Source: Boswellia sacra (Eukaryota; Streptophyta; Magnoliopsida; Sapindales; Burseraceae). Taken from it: a stretch of DNA of 64,000 bases. Where the stretch lies: positions 1-64,000 of the forward strand of contig SNVD02014008.1 in the NCBI GenBank assembly GCA_013180625.2, given 5' to 3'. Both the position numbers and the translations under genes were made by a program. The notes below the pieces were generated by a model, which did not search any database, was not told the origin of the DNA, and was given only the letters and a program-made list of their open reading frames with translations. This document shows positions 47,002-58,478 of the stretch, one piece after another (position 1 is the stretch's first letter; the number at the start of each line of letters is the position of its first letter).

Positions 47002-47496
47002 TAGAACGGCTCTGGCTCAGGACTGAAGGTCCCTCTGTCAACATCTGCCCCTATGTCAGGACTGGTTGTGTCTGTTGCTGGCTCCACATCAGGTCCAGCA
47101 GGGGAACTAGTGCCAGTAGGAGGTGGAGCGGATGGACCCTCAGGAGGTGGCGCTGAAAGACCCTCGGGAGGTGGAGCGGATGGACCCTCCGAAGGTGGCG
47201 CTGAAGGACCTTCCAGAGGTGAAGCTGATGGACTCTCTGTCGGAAGTGGCTCAATGCTCTCAGTGGGCAATAATAGAGCATCCACAGCTGTTGCCCATGC
47301 CACATGTGCACCTCTTCGGATGCCAACTACACGAGCGAGCCTTATATACCACTCGGTCTACTCCTCCTCCTCAGACGGCTCCAAAAGGACGAGCGGACGA
47401 GTCTACGTCAACAAATAATCCATCATGTTAAACAGTTAATGTGGTGTGAACAAAAAACAAAAACAAGACAATTTCATATGACAGAGGATCTGTACG

Positions 47497-48923
47497 TGAT
47501 GCGTTCGAAACTAGCAAGTATACTAGTCGCACAAGTAATAAAGTGATAAGTAGATATCGTTCCCACGAGGATTGATTCTAATTGAATTTGTTATTTTTCA
47601 GCAATAATAAATTAAATAAGGGGGATTTTGTTGAATGATTAACTAAATGAAATAAGAATGCAAATTAAGAATAACAAAACAGAAGTTAATTTGAATGAAA
47701 GATAAATGAGAGACACTTGGTTAAGGGTTCTTTCTCTGCCACAAGATATGAATTTGTGAATTAACATAGAATTGTAATCCAATTACAGCATTGAAGTTAT
47801 CAACCGTAGATAACAACAAGCTATGTTATCCCAATCTTTCCTTACTTTGTTGTTAAATAAAACAAGCTCTTTATTTAATCTCTATCCATTAAACAACCTA
47901 GAACAAGCTCTCCAAGTTTAATTCAATAGAAGCATTACGATGAGAAAGATAGGTTGATCTAAGCAATAATCACACAAGTTCGGATTATTTAACCTAGGTT
48001 GTATTTTCCAATTGCAATCTCTGATCACAATTTTGTTACTAATGATTGGAAATTCATGACAATTACGGATCAAGATTTCTAATCTAGCAATAGACAACAA
48101 CAGATTATATTCAGTTGGCCATTCCAAATACAATCAGTAAGCAATCAAAAGCATTAGATATGGGAAAATACAAGCAACTTCAATTAGAGAATTGGATAAC
48201 AATTTCTTACACAATCAACTCACAAAATCCATATAAAGGGCTTTGAAATCACCCTCAACCAATTCAGATTTAGTTACACATATTCAATCAGAATAACAAA
48301 TACACTACAGAGAAATTTCAGAATTGAAAAGGAAAGAAAGAACTTAGCAAATTCTTTGAAAATCTTCTTTGTAGATGAATCTTCTTGGAATTGGAGTTCC
48401 TCCTCTTTCAAAATCTTCTTTCTCCTTCAAGAACTCCAAGGGATGAGAGAATTCCAGAAATGCAGCCTCCTCCCACGTTTTCCCCTCTTCAAGTTATGAA
48501 AATAAAACCCTAAAATGTGTTTAAATACTCTGCTACAGTAACTTGCTACAGTGCTCCGTATTTAATAACACGCTACAGTGATATATGGAATTACAAATAT
48601 ACACTTCTCATACCATTTTTATCACAACTTTCGGTACACTACATAAATTCGTGAACTGTAAATTTCTTCAGAAAATAGACTTCGAGAGCTTTTCAATGGT
48701 ATATAGCATGTTATTCGGTTAATTATATATCGATACAATCAACTCCAAGAAATTGGTTGACTAGCAGAGGTGAAAATGAAGGGTTTTACTCCAATTTTGT
48801 GTAAGTTCCTCCAAAACTCCTACAAACATCAAAAACCACACAAAAACATAAAAATACCAAGGAATCTAGCAAAGAAACATGGACGAATTGATATGAAAAT
48901 GATATATAAATAGACACTTATCA
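47497..48923 (-). repeat. 3' LTR of the complete Athila element
   Basis: 1427 bp, ends TGATAAGTGTC...GAACGCATCA on the minus strand. Much of it is nearly identical to the 5' LTR, but the U5-side part (47540-47800) has many substitutions and small indels against 58545-58780. Confidence 0.9.
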
Positions 48924-50886
48924 AATTCCCCCACACTTAGACTTTGCTAGTCCTCGAGCAACTACGACAATATGAAATAAAACTAAACCGAAACAGAATC
49001 AACAAAAAAAATAAAACACACAAATGCTTTATCTTGCAAATAGGCCTCAAAGATTGTACTTAATTATAACCCAAGGAAAACTTCAAAATAGTGCAATTGA
49101 TCAAGAAATTCATCTCAAAGATTAGTTTCGCTACACTTCAATTCCTCTAGTGTGTGTGTGTAGAGCCATTCTCACCTAATCACTTGTAAACCAGATGAGT
49201 TTATGCATAAAAATGAATCATATTTAATATTGAAAATGTGTGTATAAATTAACTCCATAGGCTTGCTTTTCAAGTCACTCTCCACTAATGTAGACATGCA
49301 CAACACTAAGGATCAAGTAGGACTTTATTAAGCTTATAACGTTTGGCTTGGGTGAAGGTATGATGAAGGATAATAATTTGGCTCAAATCACCCACAAACA
49401 CATAAATCATTCAAGACTATGTAGAGCTCAAGCCTAAAACAAAACTTCATTTCAATTCACCAGGTTACTCCCCCAAACTTATTTAGAACACTCAATCTTT
49501 TTTTTTTTTTTTTTGCAGAAAACAAAAGAAAACTACACCCCCACACTTTGTTGTTTCATTCTTTTTAAGAACACTTAAGGGTATAGATCTCTTATTCTTC
49601 TTCTTTTTTTCTTTTTTTTTTCTTTTTTTCTTTTTTTTTTTTACACTTCCCCTCCCCCACACTTAAACAACACATTGTCCTCAATGTGTAAGTACGTGGA
49701 CGATAAGTACAGATTGGTTTTTTTTTTTTCTGTTTTTCTTTTTTTTAACACAATAGAACTCACTTGTATTGCTCATGACACATCCCAACCTCCTCTAACT
49801 TCCCAAAACCAGAACATAGCTCAAAATTTAATTGTGAATGATCTACATGCTCATAGGTAAGGGATAAACTGTTTGGAACAAATTCATTTGAGGTTAGGAA
49901 ATCTTTTAGTGAGTTAACAAAGAAAAAGGCTTACAAAGGCTCAAAGGGGTAACTAGGGATCAATTTCAGTCAAGGTTGGCTATTAAGGCTCAAACGGTCC
50001 AAAGATGGCCTAAATCATTTCCCCAATGTTGCACAGTCTAGGATTTCGCCTTAGTGACCATCAAACAAGTTCTAGAATTCATTGAAATCTGAAGAAACAT
50101 TTAAATTACATAAACTTTCTCTAAGTGAACAAATAACTCAGTGATAATAGCTCAGTGCTCAATGTTGCGCAAGGAATCAAAAGCAAAGCGAAAACCAATA
50201 AACATTTCAAGCACACAGATCCATGCATCATTTATCATTTTCCAAGAGTTATTCTTAATTCAATCATTATCTTATCATCGACCCACAAAATGCAAGAAAA
50301 GAGGTACGTGGCGTTGTTACACCTGAGTCAAGATTGTATATTTCAACAATCCTTAGGACCAGTAGCCCGCAGACTTAAGGTTTCCAGCCTATATACCTTT
50401 ATTATGAAAGAACAAAACAAGAAACAAGACACTTCAAACAACATGAAATAAACAAACTACAGATTTATTGAGAGAGAATGCGTTTCAAGAGTTAAGAAAA
50501 CCCCATATTCTGCCATTCTCAGGTTTTTCCACAATGTTTTTTTTTTCGAATCGAAACTGATAAAGACAAAAACACACAACAACTCGAAATTACATAAAAC
50601 TAAACTTACTCAGAAAATAATAAAGTCCAACAAATCAGCAAACACAAACAAGTCAGTTAGAATGGGTCTAAAAAGTTTAGAAGTTAGCCTCCTTATTCAG
50701 CCATTATGGATTAAAGAAATCCAGAATGCGTTTCAAGAGAACTTGAACTTTTTAAGCCACCACTCTAAAAGCCAAGATTAGAAAATATTACCTGGGGTGA
50801 AAGAAACAACCTGAAAAAAAAACTCAACTCAAATAAACACAATAAAGAGAAAGCAAACGAAAATGAAGCAAACCAGCAGATAGAGA
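48924..50886 (-). other. Non-coding 3' region of the complete Athila element
   Basis: Counterpart of 927-2909: polypurine tract beside the LTR, T-rich simple repeats (49498-49645), repeated CCCCCACACTT motifs, and no convincing gene. Confidence 0.6.
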
Positions 50887-51535
50887 TTACAGATGGAGCG
50901 TTAAATCCAGTTTACGCCTCTTGTTGCCTTCTCCAAACCAATCTATCCGAGCCATTGTTGGATCAGGCGAATAGACGAATTCTTGTAATTTGTCAATTAA
51001 CTCCCTGCAGTTGAAGCTGTAACCAGGATTTGCCTTCTGACGGTGAGATGAAGTTTTTTTCTACTGCTTGATCAAGAAAGGACAACAAACCATCAAAAAA
51101 ATTATTGACATTTAACAAACCAATGGGTTTCCGATGGATGTTTAGCTGTGCCCAAGAGGTGATTTGAAATATCTCCTCTAATGTACCATAACCACCCGGC
51201 AAAGCTATAAATGCATCGGACTTAACAACCATATGTGCAATACGCTCATGCATACTAGAGACTTGTAACTCTTCCCCGATTGTGTTGCCTACGATATCTC
51301 GTACAGCTAATGGTTTAGGGATAATGCCGAGAACTTTGCTCCCTCCTAGGGATGCAGCTGTTGACACACACCCCATTAACCCAAGACTACCCCCTCCATA
51401 AATCAAATTAATACCCCTCGCAGCTAATGTCCTACCAAGATCAAGAGCTGCTGTGGTAAACTCTCCATCTTTACCAAATTGCGATCCGCAAAATACGCAT
51501 ATATTGCGGAATCGCCGAATTGGTGTTTTCTCCAT
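50887..51535 (-). pseudogene. LOG-type phosphoribohydrolase, frameshifted copy
   Basis: Same intronless ORF as at 276-926, roughly 96-97% identical in the in-frame part by eye. It keeps His96, Arg98 and the canonical PGGYGTLEE with Glu121, so its N-terminal three-quarters is closer to a working enzyme than copy 1. A one-base deletion near 51036 (after FISPS) shifts the frame, and a second one-base deletion lies near 51003. The frame stops after 180 codons, but the original stop is still recognisable at 50887-50889. About five replacement and six silent differences separate the copies over the readable part. It follows the NABP-like ORF by about 550 bp. Confidence 0.85.
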
Positions 51536-52087
51536 TTCTACAAGTGCTCTAATCTTGTGTAAGACACGTTAGATATTATGCTTTTCAATTGCAAGACAGG
51601 TTATGGAATGACATATGAAAATATGCAGAATGTATATATACACCCATAAAACTCTCAAATTTTGACACATGGGGACATACTTTCGGTGGGGGTTGCTCGA
51701 TGCAGATTTATCGCCCCAAGATTTGAAAAAATGAGATATGCTTTCGGCGAGGTTTGACAAAACCTACACACTTGTCTCCCACGTGAAGCATGGAAAATGG
51801 AGATACACTTTCGGTGGAGGTTGACAAGGTTGAAAAACCTCCACACTTGTCTCCCACGTGTACTTATGCCATAGGGTAGTCATATGGTTTGTCAAAAAGA
51901 AAACTTGAAATTAAAACAAACAAAATCAACAAACAACAACAACACAAAAACAACATTGATAATCAGATCAAACGAAACAAGAAAAAAAAAATTCGACAAC
52001 AACAACACACATTCAAATATACAAGTAGTTGTGATTGTGGCTCACATCTTCCTCTGGTTTTACGTCCAGTAACGGCTGAAACGCCTT

Positions 52088-52642
52088 CTATGAGTCGGGG
52101 ATTTGCTTCCCATCCAGTTTTCTTATAAACTGGCAAACAGGGTCGTTTTTAGTCAGATTCCCTAGACTATAACACTGCAATTCATCACGAAATTGTGTCC
52201 ATAGATTAAGCAATTCACGCTGAACAAGTCCACAAGAATGTGACTCGAGAGTTAACAAAACATTATCCAGCGACTCATTACTCAAACCATTCTTAATAAA
52301 TGAAAGTTTATCTTCTCTATTCCTGGACGCAAAACCTAATGAACGACAAGTCTGGTTACAATTCCATCTAGCACATTTATAACATACTTGTAACCTTTTC
52401 GCTCTTCGCCTCTTGGCGTAGTAGCTCTTTCCTAGACCAGGCATGTATTTTGCGAGATTAATGTCCGGCTCACCGGACAATCTCACCTTGGCTTCGATAA
52501 GCCATCGGATATCAGCAGGCACATTTAGGAGCATCAATGCCCAAAGTCTAGTCATCCGTACTTTATAAATTTTAAACACAGCATTTTGAGGAAGTGAAGG
52601 GAAATATTTACGAAGGTTCGATAGAAAGATATCAGCATCCAT
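52088..52642 (-). CDS. 184-aa ORF with basic stretch and zinc-finger-like cysteines, resembling plant-virus nucleic-acid-binding proteins
   Basis: This intact frame lies about 450 bp downstream of integrase, where Athila elements usually carry an env-like ORF. Seen: a hydrophobic segment (MTRLWALMLLNVP, 30-42), IRWLIEAKVRLSGEP (45-59), an arginine-rich run GKSYYAKRRRAKR at 71-83, then Cys87, Cys90, Cys95 and Cys99. The pattern GxSxYAxRRRA followed by Cys-x2-Cys is what I know from the small cysteine-rich nucleic-acid-binding proteins of carla- and vitiviruses (Pfam Viral_NABP/Carla_C4), several of which suppress RNA silencing. The C-terminal half (100-184) matches nothing I know. There is no signal peptide. 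A polypyrimidine run at 52805-52833 (minus strand) could precede a splice acceptor. The viral link is motif-level only. Confidence 0.6.
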   Translation of the reverse strand: MDADIFLSNLRKYFPSLPQNAVFKIYKVRMTRLWALMLLNVPADIRWLIEAKVRLSGEPDINLAKYMPGLGKSYYAKRRRAKRLQVCYKCARWNCNQTCRSLGFASRNREDKLSFIKNGLSNESLDNVLLTLESHSCGLVQRELLNLWTQFRDELQCYSLGNLTKNDPVCQFIRKLDGKQIPDS

Positions 52643-53089
52643 TGAAGAGAAGAAAAGGAGAGATATTACCGATAATGCGATTGAGTTTGTTCTTCTCCCA
52701 GATATGCACGTTTCAAACCTTCGAACAATGGCTTCAACTCCCGTTTGAATGTTTCCTCAAGCTGTTGCACAACTGAACTCGAAGCACGGAATAATCAAAT
52801 TAAACACAAGAAAAGAAAAGAAAAGAAAAGAAAATAGAGACACATAAAAGAAATAAAAACACAAGAGCAAATGAAAGTCAAAAACAAACAACAAAGCAAA
52901 TGAGACAAATGGCAAAGAGAGATAAAACCTGATCAATTATAATAGCCCATGAGAGGAATCTCCTCGAAACACAAAAATTGATCAATACTACCTTCTTTTC
53001 TTTGTCTCTTTTTATTTATATTTCAAAAACATTGGGTTGCCTCCCAATAAGCGCTTGGTTTAACGTCCTCAGCCTGACGTTATCTATCC

Positions 53090-54449
53090 TCACCCATCAA
53101 GATAAGTTGGCTCGTAGAGAGGTACCTCATCGATGTCCTGCATCACTGAATTCTCATAGTAAGGCTTCAACCTGTGCCCATTCACCTTGAATACTTTATC
53201 TGTTTTTAAGCTCTTGATTTCCACTGGAAATAACTTGAGGCGAGAATGAAATAAAAGAACTTTCTGTCCCACTTCAAAAGTCAGTTTATCATGAAATGCC
53301 TTAGTTCTCTCCTTGTAAATTCTGGAATTCTCATAGGCATCATTTCTAAGTTCTTCCAATTCTTGCAGTTGAAGCTTCCTTTGTTCTCCAGCAGCATCCA
53401 TCTCCATGTTACAAAGCTTTACTGCCCACCATGCTTTGTGTTCGAGCTCCACTGGAAGGTGGCATGGCTTACCGTAGACTAACCTGTACGGAGACATACC
53501 AATAGGTGTCTTGTAAGCAGTCCGGTATGCCCAAAGTGCATCATTCAATCGTAGGCTCCAATCTTTTCGGTTCGGATTCACTGTCTTCTCGAGAATGGAC
53601 TTGACTTCTCGATTTGAAACTTCAACTTGACCACTAGTTTGTGGATGATATGCAGTAGACACCTTGTGAGTGATGTTGTATTTCTTGAGCAAGGCTTCAA
53701 ATGATCTGTTGCAGAAGTGTGTCCCTCTATCGCTAATCATGGCTCTTGGTGTTCCAAATCTCGCAAAAATGTTAGATTTCACAAAATCTACAACAACTTT
53801 AGAATCATTAGTTCTCGTAGCTTTTGCTTCCACCCATTTAGAAACATAATCCACAGAAAGTATAATGTAAACATTACCAAAAGATGAAGGAAAAAGACCC
53901 ATGAAATCAATACCCCACACATCAAAAATCTCAACAACAAGTATAGGGTTTGTGGCATTTGATTTTTGGCACTTAAATTACCTGTCCTTTGACAACGGTC
54001 ACAAGCTTTGCAGAATAGATATGCATCTTTGAACAATGATGGCCAGTAGAATCCACAATCAAGAACTTTAGGGCTGTTCTTTTTGGTCCAAAGTGACCTC
54101 CACATGCATAAGAATGACAGAAGGTCAAAATTGAATTAAATTCAGATTCAGAAACACACCTTCTTATCACTTGATCAGAACAATGCTTACATAAGTATGG
54201 ATCATCCCATATGTAATATTTGGCAATGTTTTTGATCTTGTCTCTTTGAGCTCGAGTCAAGTCATGGGGTAGCTTCTTGGTAACTAAGTAATTAACAATA
54301 TCTGCATACCAAGGGGCTGCTACATGTAGAGACAGCAATTGTTCATCCGGAAAACTTTCTTGTAATGGCAGTACATCCTCGTCATGGACAATGCGACTGA
54401 GATGGTCTGCAACTAAGTTTTCACTTCCCTTCTTATCTTTGATCTCCAA
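53090..54449 (-). pseudogene. Athila integrase (frameshifted)
   Basis: Inserts element DNA into the chromosome. It reads in three overlapping frames. The H-C zinc-binding region has [11 protein letters not shown] and CKACDRCQ, with a shift between them. The catalytic core has Asp in GIDFMG, Asp in SDRGTHF and Glu in [11 protein letters not shown], so the DDE triad is kept. The C-terminal part lacks about 20 residues after RLKLFP compared with relatives: the usual G-K-L..RW.GPF stretch is gone and the sequence resumes at VEIKSLKT. No chromodomain follows, as expected for Athila/Tat. It starts downstream of RNase H with VADHLSR. Confidence 0.88.
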
Positions 54450-55596
54450 GTCAAATTCCTGTAAAAGGAGTATCCACCTGATAAGCCTTGGTTTTGCACT
54501 TTCTTTGTGAGCAAGTACCTCAAAGCTGCATGATCAGAATAAACGGTTACTTTAGTACCAATCAAATAAGATCGAAACTTTTCTAAAGCAAAAATAACCG
54601 CTAGCAGCTCTTTCTCAGTGGTAGAATAATTAAGTTGAGCATCATTTAAAGTCCGAGATGCATAGTAAATGGCATGTGGAATTTTGCCAATTCGTTGACC
54701 CAAAACGGCACCCACAGCATAGTCACTTGCATCACACATGATCTCGAATGGATGATTCCAATTCGGAGATTGGATTACTGGAGCCGAAGTCAAGAGTTCC
54801 TTCAGTTTCTCAAATGCCTCTTTGCATTTCTCATCAAATTCAAAGGCCACATCATTCTGCAATAATCTGCATAGAGGCAATGCTATCTTCGAGAAATCTT
54901 TGATGAATCGACGATAGAAACCTGCATGACCGAGAAACGAACGAATATCCCGCACACTTGTGGGAAGGGGTAAGGAACATATAAGATCTATCTTGGATTT
55001 ATCAACTTCTATACCCTTAGCAGAAATAACATGTCCCAAAACTATACCCTGATCTACCATAAAATGACATTTTTCCCAATTTAGAACAAGGTTAGTTTCT
55101 ATACATCTTTGAAGTATAAGTGTAAGGTTGTCAAGGCATTTATCAAAAGAATCACCAAAAACACTAAAGTCATCCATAAATACCTCAATGATGTTCTCAA
55201 CATAATCAGAGAAAATACTTACCATACACCTTTGGAAAGTGGCAGGGGCATTGCAAAGACCGAACGGCATGCGTCGATAGCAAATGTACCAAATGGGCAT
55301 GTAAATGTAGTTTTCTCTTGATCTGCAGGGGCAATGACAATCTGATTATATCCTGAATAGCCATCAAGAAAACAATAATGAGAATGACCTGCTAATCTCT
55401 CCAGCATTTGATCAATGAATGGCAAAGGAAAGTGATCCTTGCGAGTTGCAGAATTGAGCTTTCGATAATCAATACAAACTCGCCACCCGGTTTGGATACG
55501 AGTGGGAACTAGCTCATTATTGTCATTCTTAACCACCGTAACACCAGATTTCTTTGGAACGACTTGGACTGGACTTACCCACTTGCTATCCGACAT
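54413..55596 (-). pseudogene. Athila reverse transcriptase and RNase H (frameshifted)
   Basis: Copies the genomic RNA and removes the RNA strand. Seen: WVSPVQVVPKK, WRVCIDYRKLN, the first catalytic Asp in CFLDGYSGYNQI, then a one-base loss near 55275 within the FAYRRMPFGLCNAPATFQRC motif, and the FMDDFSVFG catalytic box. RNase H follows with MCDASDYAVGAVLG, TTEKELLAV and [11 protein letters not shown] second shift near 54490 breaks the join to integrase. Both domains are otherwise full length. Confidence 0.9.
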
Positions 55597-55602
55597 TCAA
55601 TT

Positions 55603-56640
55603 TCAGGATTTCTTTCTTGACACTTCCATCATTGGAGGATTCAACCTCCGCTGTGCTTCTCGAGTGGGCTTGGATCCTTCTTCTAATAAGATGCGGTGCA
55701 TGCATATGGTTGGGCTAATACCTTTGATGTCAACAATTGTCCACCCAATGGCTGTTTTGTGATCTCGAAGCACTCGAATGAGTTTCTCTTCTTGTAATGG
55801 TGTAAGGCCCTTGGCTATTATGAATGGCAAAGTATCCTTCTCACCCAAGAATACATACTTCAAATGTTCTGGAAGAGGCTTAAGCTCCAAGGTAGGGGCT
55901 TTCATCACAGAAGGAAGAATTTTCTCATTAGATAAAAGCAATTCAATGTACGAAACATCATACCTGTTTGTGGTGATAGCTATAGTCTCATCCAAGCTTG
56001 CCACAGCTTCCTCCACTTCTTTAGACACTTGTATCAACTTCCTCGAGTCTCTGAAATTTTCTGCCCCAATGTGCTCACTAATGGCTACTTCCAATGCATC
56101 CTTGCGAGTTAACTCAAAAAGTTGTTGTGCCAAAGAATCAAAAACATCAACTGCAAAAACAGAATGCAAGTCACTAGGGTACCTCATTGCCTCAAAAATA
56201 TTGAAACGAATCACCTCGCCATCAAACTCCATGGTGAAAGTGCCATCATGAACATCAATCTTCGTTCGGGCAGTTTTCAAGAATGGCCTCCCCAAAAGAA
56301 TTGGTGTTGGATTGGGAGACGTCTCATCCTCCATTTCCAAAACATAAAAGTCTGCTGGAAAAACCAATTGATTCACCTGCACAAGCACATCTTCCACAAC
56401 TACCTTGGGATATGCATTAGAACGATCAGCAAGTTGAATTACAATACCAGTTTCCGCAAGAGGTCCAAGATTCAAAGAAGCATAAATAGAATATGGCATA
56501 ACATTAATAGATGCTCCTAAATCTAACATAGCTCTTTCAAACTTGGTATTACCAATAGTGAATGGAATGGTGAACGTACCTGGATCTTTGCATTTCGGAG
56601 GAATTTTTCTTTGCAATACAGCTGAAACATTTTCCCCCAT
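55603..56640 (-). CDS. Athila aspartic protease region
   Basis: Cuts the Gag-Pol polyprotein. The active-site loop reads LDLGASINVMP (Asp40 from the first Met; plant Athila elements use DLGAS in place of DTGA), and the flap/C-terminal motif reads ILLGRPFL. A linker rich in charged residues runs into the RT. The ATG at 56640 is only the first Met of the open stretch: upstream the frame continues from gag, so this is part of one gag-pol polyprotein and not a separate gene. Confidence 0.85.
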   Translation of the reverse strand: MGENVSAVLQRKIPPKCKDPGTFTIPFTIGNTKFERAMLDLGASINVMPYSIYASLNLGPLAETGIVIQLADRSNAYPKVVVEDVLVQVNQLVFPADFYVLEMEDETSPNPTPILLGRPFLKTARTKIDVHDGTFTMEFDGEVIRFNIFEAMRYPSDLHSVFAVDVFDSLAQQLFELTRKDALEVAISEHIGAENFRDSRKLIQVSKEVEEAVASLDETIAITTNRYDVSYIELLLSNEKILPSVMKAPTLELKPLPEHLKYVFLGEKDTLPFIIAKGLTPLQEEKLIRVLRDHKTAIGWTIVDIKGISPTICMHRILLEEGSKPTREAQRRLNPPMMEVSRKKS

Positions 56641-56743
56641 ACTTACTTCTCATTTCCTTTCAACTTCCTCTTGTTGGTGCATAACTCTTTGAGAAATTTT
56701 GCATAACGAGGCACTTGCTTGATAGCATCCAGAAGTGGTATGT

Positions 56744-58396
56744 TTACCTCGATCTTGCGAAAAGTTTCCAGGATTTCTTGTTCTTGTTCCTCCTTCCTTG
56801 ATTTTGCAAATCTGCTAGGAAAAGGTGGAGGAGTAACATATGAAGGAATATGGGTTTAGGATTTACCTTAGAAGATGATGTTTTATTCATGGTGGGAGTG
56901 GTGTCATCCCCTTCATCAGTTTGTGATTTCTTTGGTGGAATCTCTAATTGCTTCCCACTTCTCAAAGTTACAGCACTAGCATTCTCTCTTGGATTGATCA
57001 CCGGCTGAGAAGGTAATTTTCCTGAGCTTTGACTCTCAAATTTGCTCATGTTAGTGGCCAATTGTCCCATTTGATTTTCCAGGTTTTGGATACTTGCCCT
57101 AGTTTCCTGCTGAAATTGCATTGTGTTAGTGGCAAGTGCTTTAACAATATCCTGGAGAGACATACCTGAATTTTGTGGAGCTGGTTGTGGTGCTGGTTGT
57201 GGTTGTGCTTGAAATGGTTGCTGCACCCTTGGTTGATTGAAACCTGGTGGTCGATTTGGTATGGCATTTGGGGCAATTGGTTGATGATTACCATATCTTA
57301 AATTAGGGTGATCTCTCCATCCAGCATTGTAAGTATTGGAGAAAGGGTCATACCTTTGCCTTGGTTGTCCTGGAAATCCACCCATGGCATTGGCTTGTTC
57401 TGTATCTCCTTCTTGCAAAGTTGGACACATGTCGGTTGGATGGTCCATGGCAGAACATACCCCACATGCATAAGATTGCTGCATATGTCCTACAGCCATT
57501 TTTTTTACAAGAGAGGTAAGTTCACAAAGTTGTTGTTCAATGTTTGAAGTACTTACCTCATTTACTCTTTTTGGTAGTTGTGGCTCAAATTGACTGCTGA
57601 ATTGTTGGGAGTTCGCTGCCATGTCACTAATCAAACGTCTTGCCACGTTCGGTGTTTTATTAACTAGTGCTCCACCACTAGCAGCATCAATGATACTCCT
57701 TTCCATGGGTAGGAGACCCTCATAGAAATATTGAATTAGGAGTCCATCACTAATTTGGTGGTTTGGACAGCTAGCACATAACCTCTTAAATCTCTCCCAA
57801 TATTCATGAAGTGATTCTCCATTGTGTTGTCGAATGCCACTAATATCTTTTCTAATATTTGTAACTTTCGAGGCTGGAAAGTATTTCTCCAAAAAGAGTT
57901 TACTCATCTCATTCCAAGTGGTAATGGTACCTGATGGTAGATAGTATAGCCAATCTTTTGCCGAATCTGCTAATGAGAATGGGAAAGCTCTCAATTTAAT
58001 TTGCTCTTCAGAAACGCCGGTTGGCTTCATACTTGAGCATACCACATGAAATTCTTTGAGGTGTTTGTTCGGATCCTCTCCTGCAAAACCATGAAATGTA
58101 GGCAAGAGATGAATCAGTCCAGATTTAAGTTCAAAATCTATCTCAAAATTGGTGCTTATGCATAGCGGTTGTTGATCAATAATTGGAGCCGCTAACTCCT
58201 TAAGAGTCTGATCGTTTTCCATCGCCATTGCTTCCGATTCAGATTTGATTGAACTGCAAGAAGATGGGAGGGAAGTATGTCGTGCAAGGTCAAATTCTGG
58301 AGGTGGAGATGAAATTGACCGATTTAGCCTTAAATTCGAGGATTGGAGAAACTCCTTAATTCTCTTAAGTCGTTGATCCGCTTCTCCCTCGGACAT
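56744..58396 (-). CDS. Athila gag (capsid/nucleocapsid)
   Basis: Forms the particle and packages RNA. 550 codons open from ATG 58396. The retrotransposon gag domain (about 95-240) has FHGFAGEDPNKHLKEF, LRAFPFSLADSAKDWL and a W..LF..KYFP stretch. A CX2CX4HX4C knuckle lies at 311-324 (Cys311, Cys314, His319, Cys324), and a Gln/Pro-rich segment follows (360-410). A one-base loss near 56860 shifts the last residues. Without it the frame would run on into protease, giving the usual single gag-pol ORF. The start lies about 80 bp after the PBS. Confidence 0.9.
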   Translation of the reverse strand: MSEGEADQRLKRIKEFLQSSNLRLNRSISSPPPEFDLARHTSLPSSCSSIKSESEAMAMENDQTLKELAAPIIDQQPLCISTNFEIDFELKSGLIHLLPTFHGFAGEDPNKHLKEFHVVCSSMKPTGVSEEQIKLRAFPFSLADSAKDWLYYLPSGTITTWNEMSKLFLEKYFPASKVTNIRKDISGIRQHNGESLHEYWERFKRLCASCPNHQISDGLLIQYFYEGLLPMERSIIDAASGGALVNKTPNVARRLISDMAANSQQFSSQFEPQLPKRVNEVSTSNIEQQLCELTSLVKKMAVGHMQQSYACGVCSAMDHPTDMCPTLQEGDTEQANAMGGFPGQPRQRYDPFSNTYNAGWRDHPNLRYGNHQPIAPNAIPNRPPGFNQPRVQQPFQAQPQPAPQPAPQNSGMSLQDIVKALATNTMQFQQETRASIQNLENQMGQLATNMSKFESQSSGKLPSQPVINPRENASAVTLRSGKQLEIPPKKSQTDEGDDTTPTMNKTSSSKVNPKPIFLHMLLLHLFLADLQNQGRRNKNKKSWKLFARSR

Positions 58397-58478
58397 AAAA
58401 GCCTAAACACAAACAATCAGGAAATAACAATCAAGAATCAGTAGTAAAAACAGAATAACAAATTGATTAGAAAATCAA

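Larger units (their letters stand above)
43150..47420 (-). pseudogene. Ulp1-family (C48) cysteine protease pseudogene of a MULE
   Basis: The minus strand shows the catalytic segments in order: HMDSYLWLLRYK near 44145-44110, LYLPVNITDGH then a stop where Trp is expected (about 43750-43715), AAEVHLNRRYVAINDSTVG with the Asp, and EGGACGVYCLKYIEFLAWG with the nucleophile Cys at about 43490-43430. Between the His and Cys boxes a further stop breaks the frame. Upstream lie a lysine/arginine-rich linker (44740-44510) and a proline-rich repeat segment with PSAPPPEG units (47300-46970). That upstream part is split off by the solo LTR at 45143-47001. Host Ulp1 proteases remove SUMO; the transposon-borne ones have no settled role. 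Clearly inactive. Confidence 0.65.
41595..47496 (+). mobile_element. Decayed Mutator-like element of the Ulp1-carrying type, left end to the Athila insertion
   Basis: It begins GGGAAAATTGAG, like the second left end at 62801. A CGAGTGTCG repeat array, a MuDR N-terminal remnant (+) and a convergent Ulp1-protease pseudogene (-) follow. This combination is known from Kaonashi-type MULEs. Most of the transposase is deleted. A solo LTR (45143-47001) and the Athila element at 47497 interrupt it. No right terminus was found. Confidence 0.55.

Noticed and set aside
47053..47418. 121-aa plus-strand Gly/Ser-rich frame
   Set aside because: Antisense of the proline-rich repeat segment of the Ulp1-type pseudogene. 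Low-complexity repeats keep it open.
55778..56520. 157-aa and 132-aa plus-strand frames over the protease region
   Set aside because: Antisense shadows of the protease and linker coding sequence.
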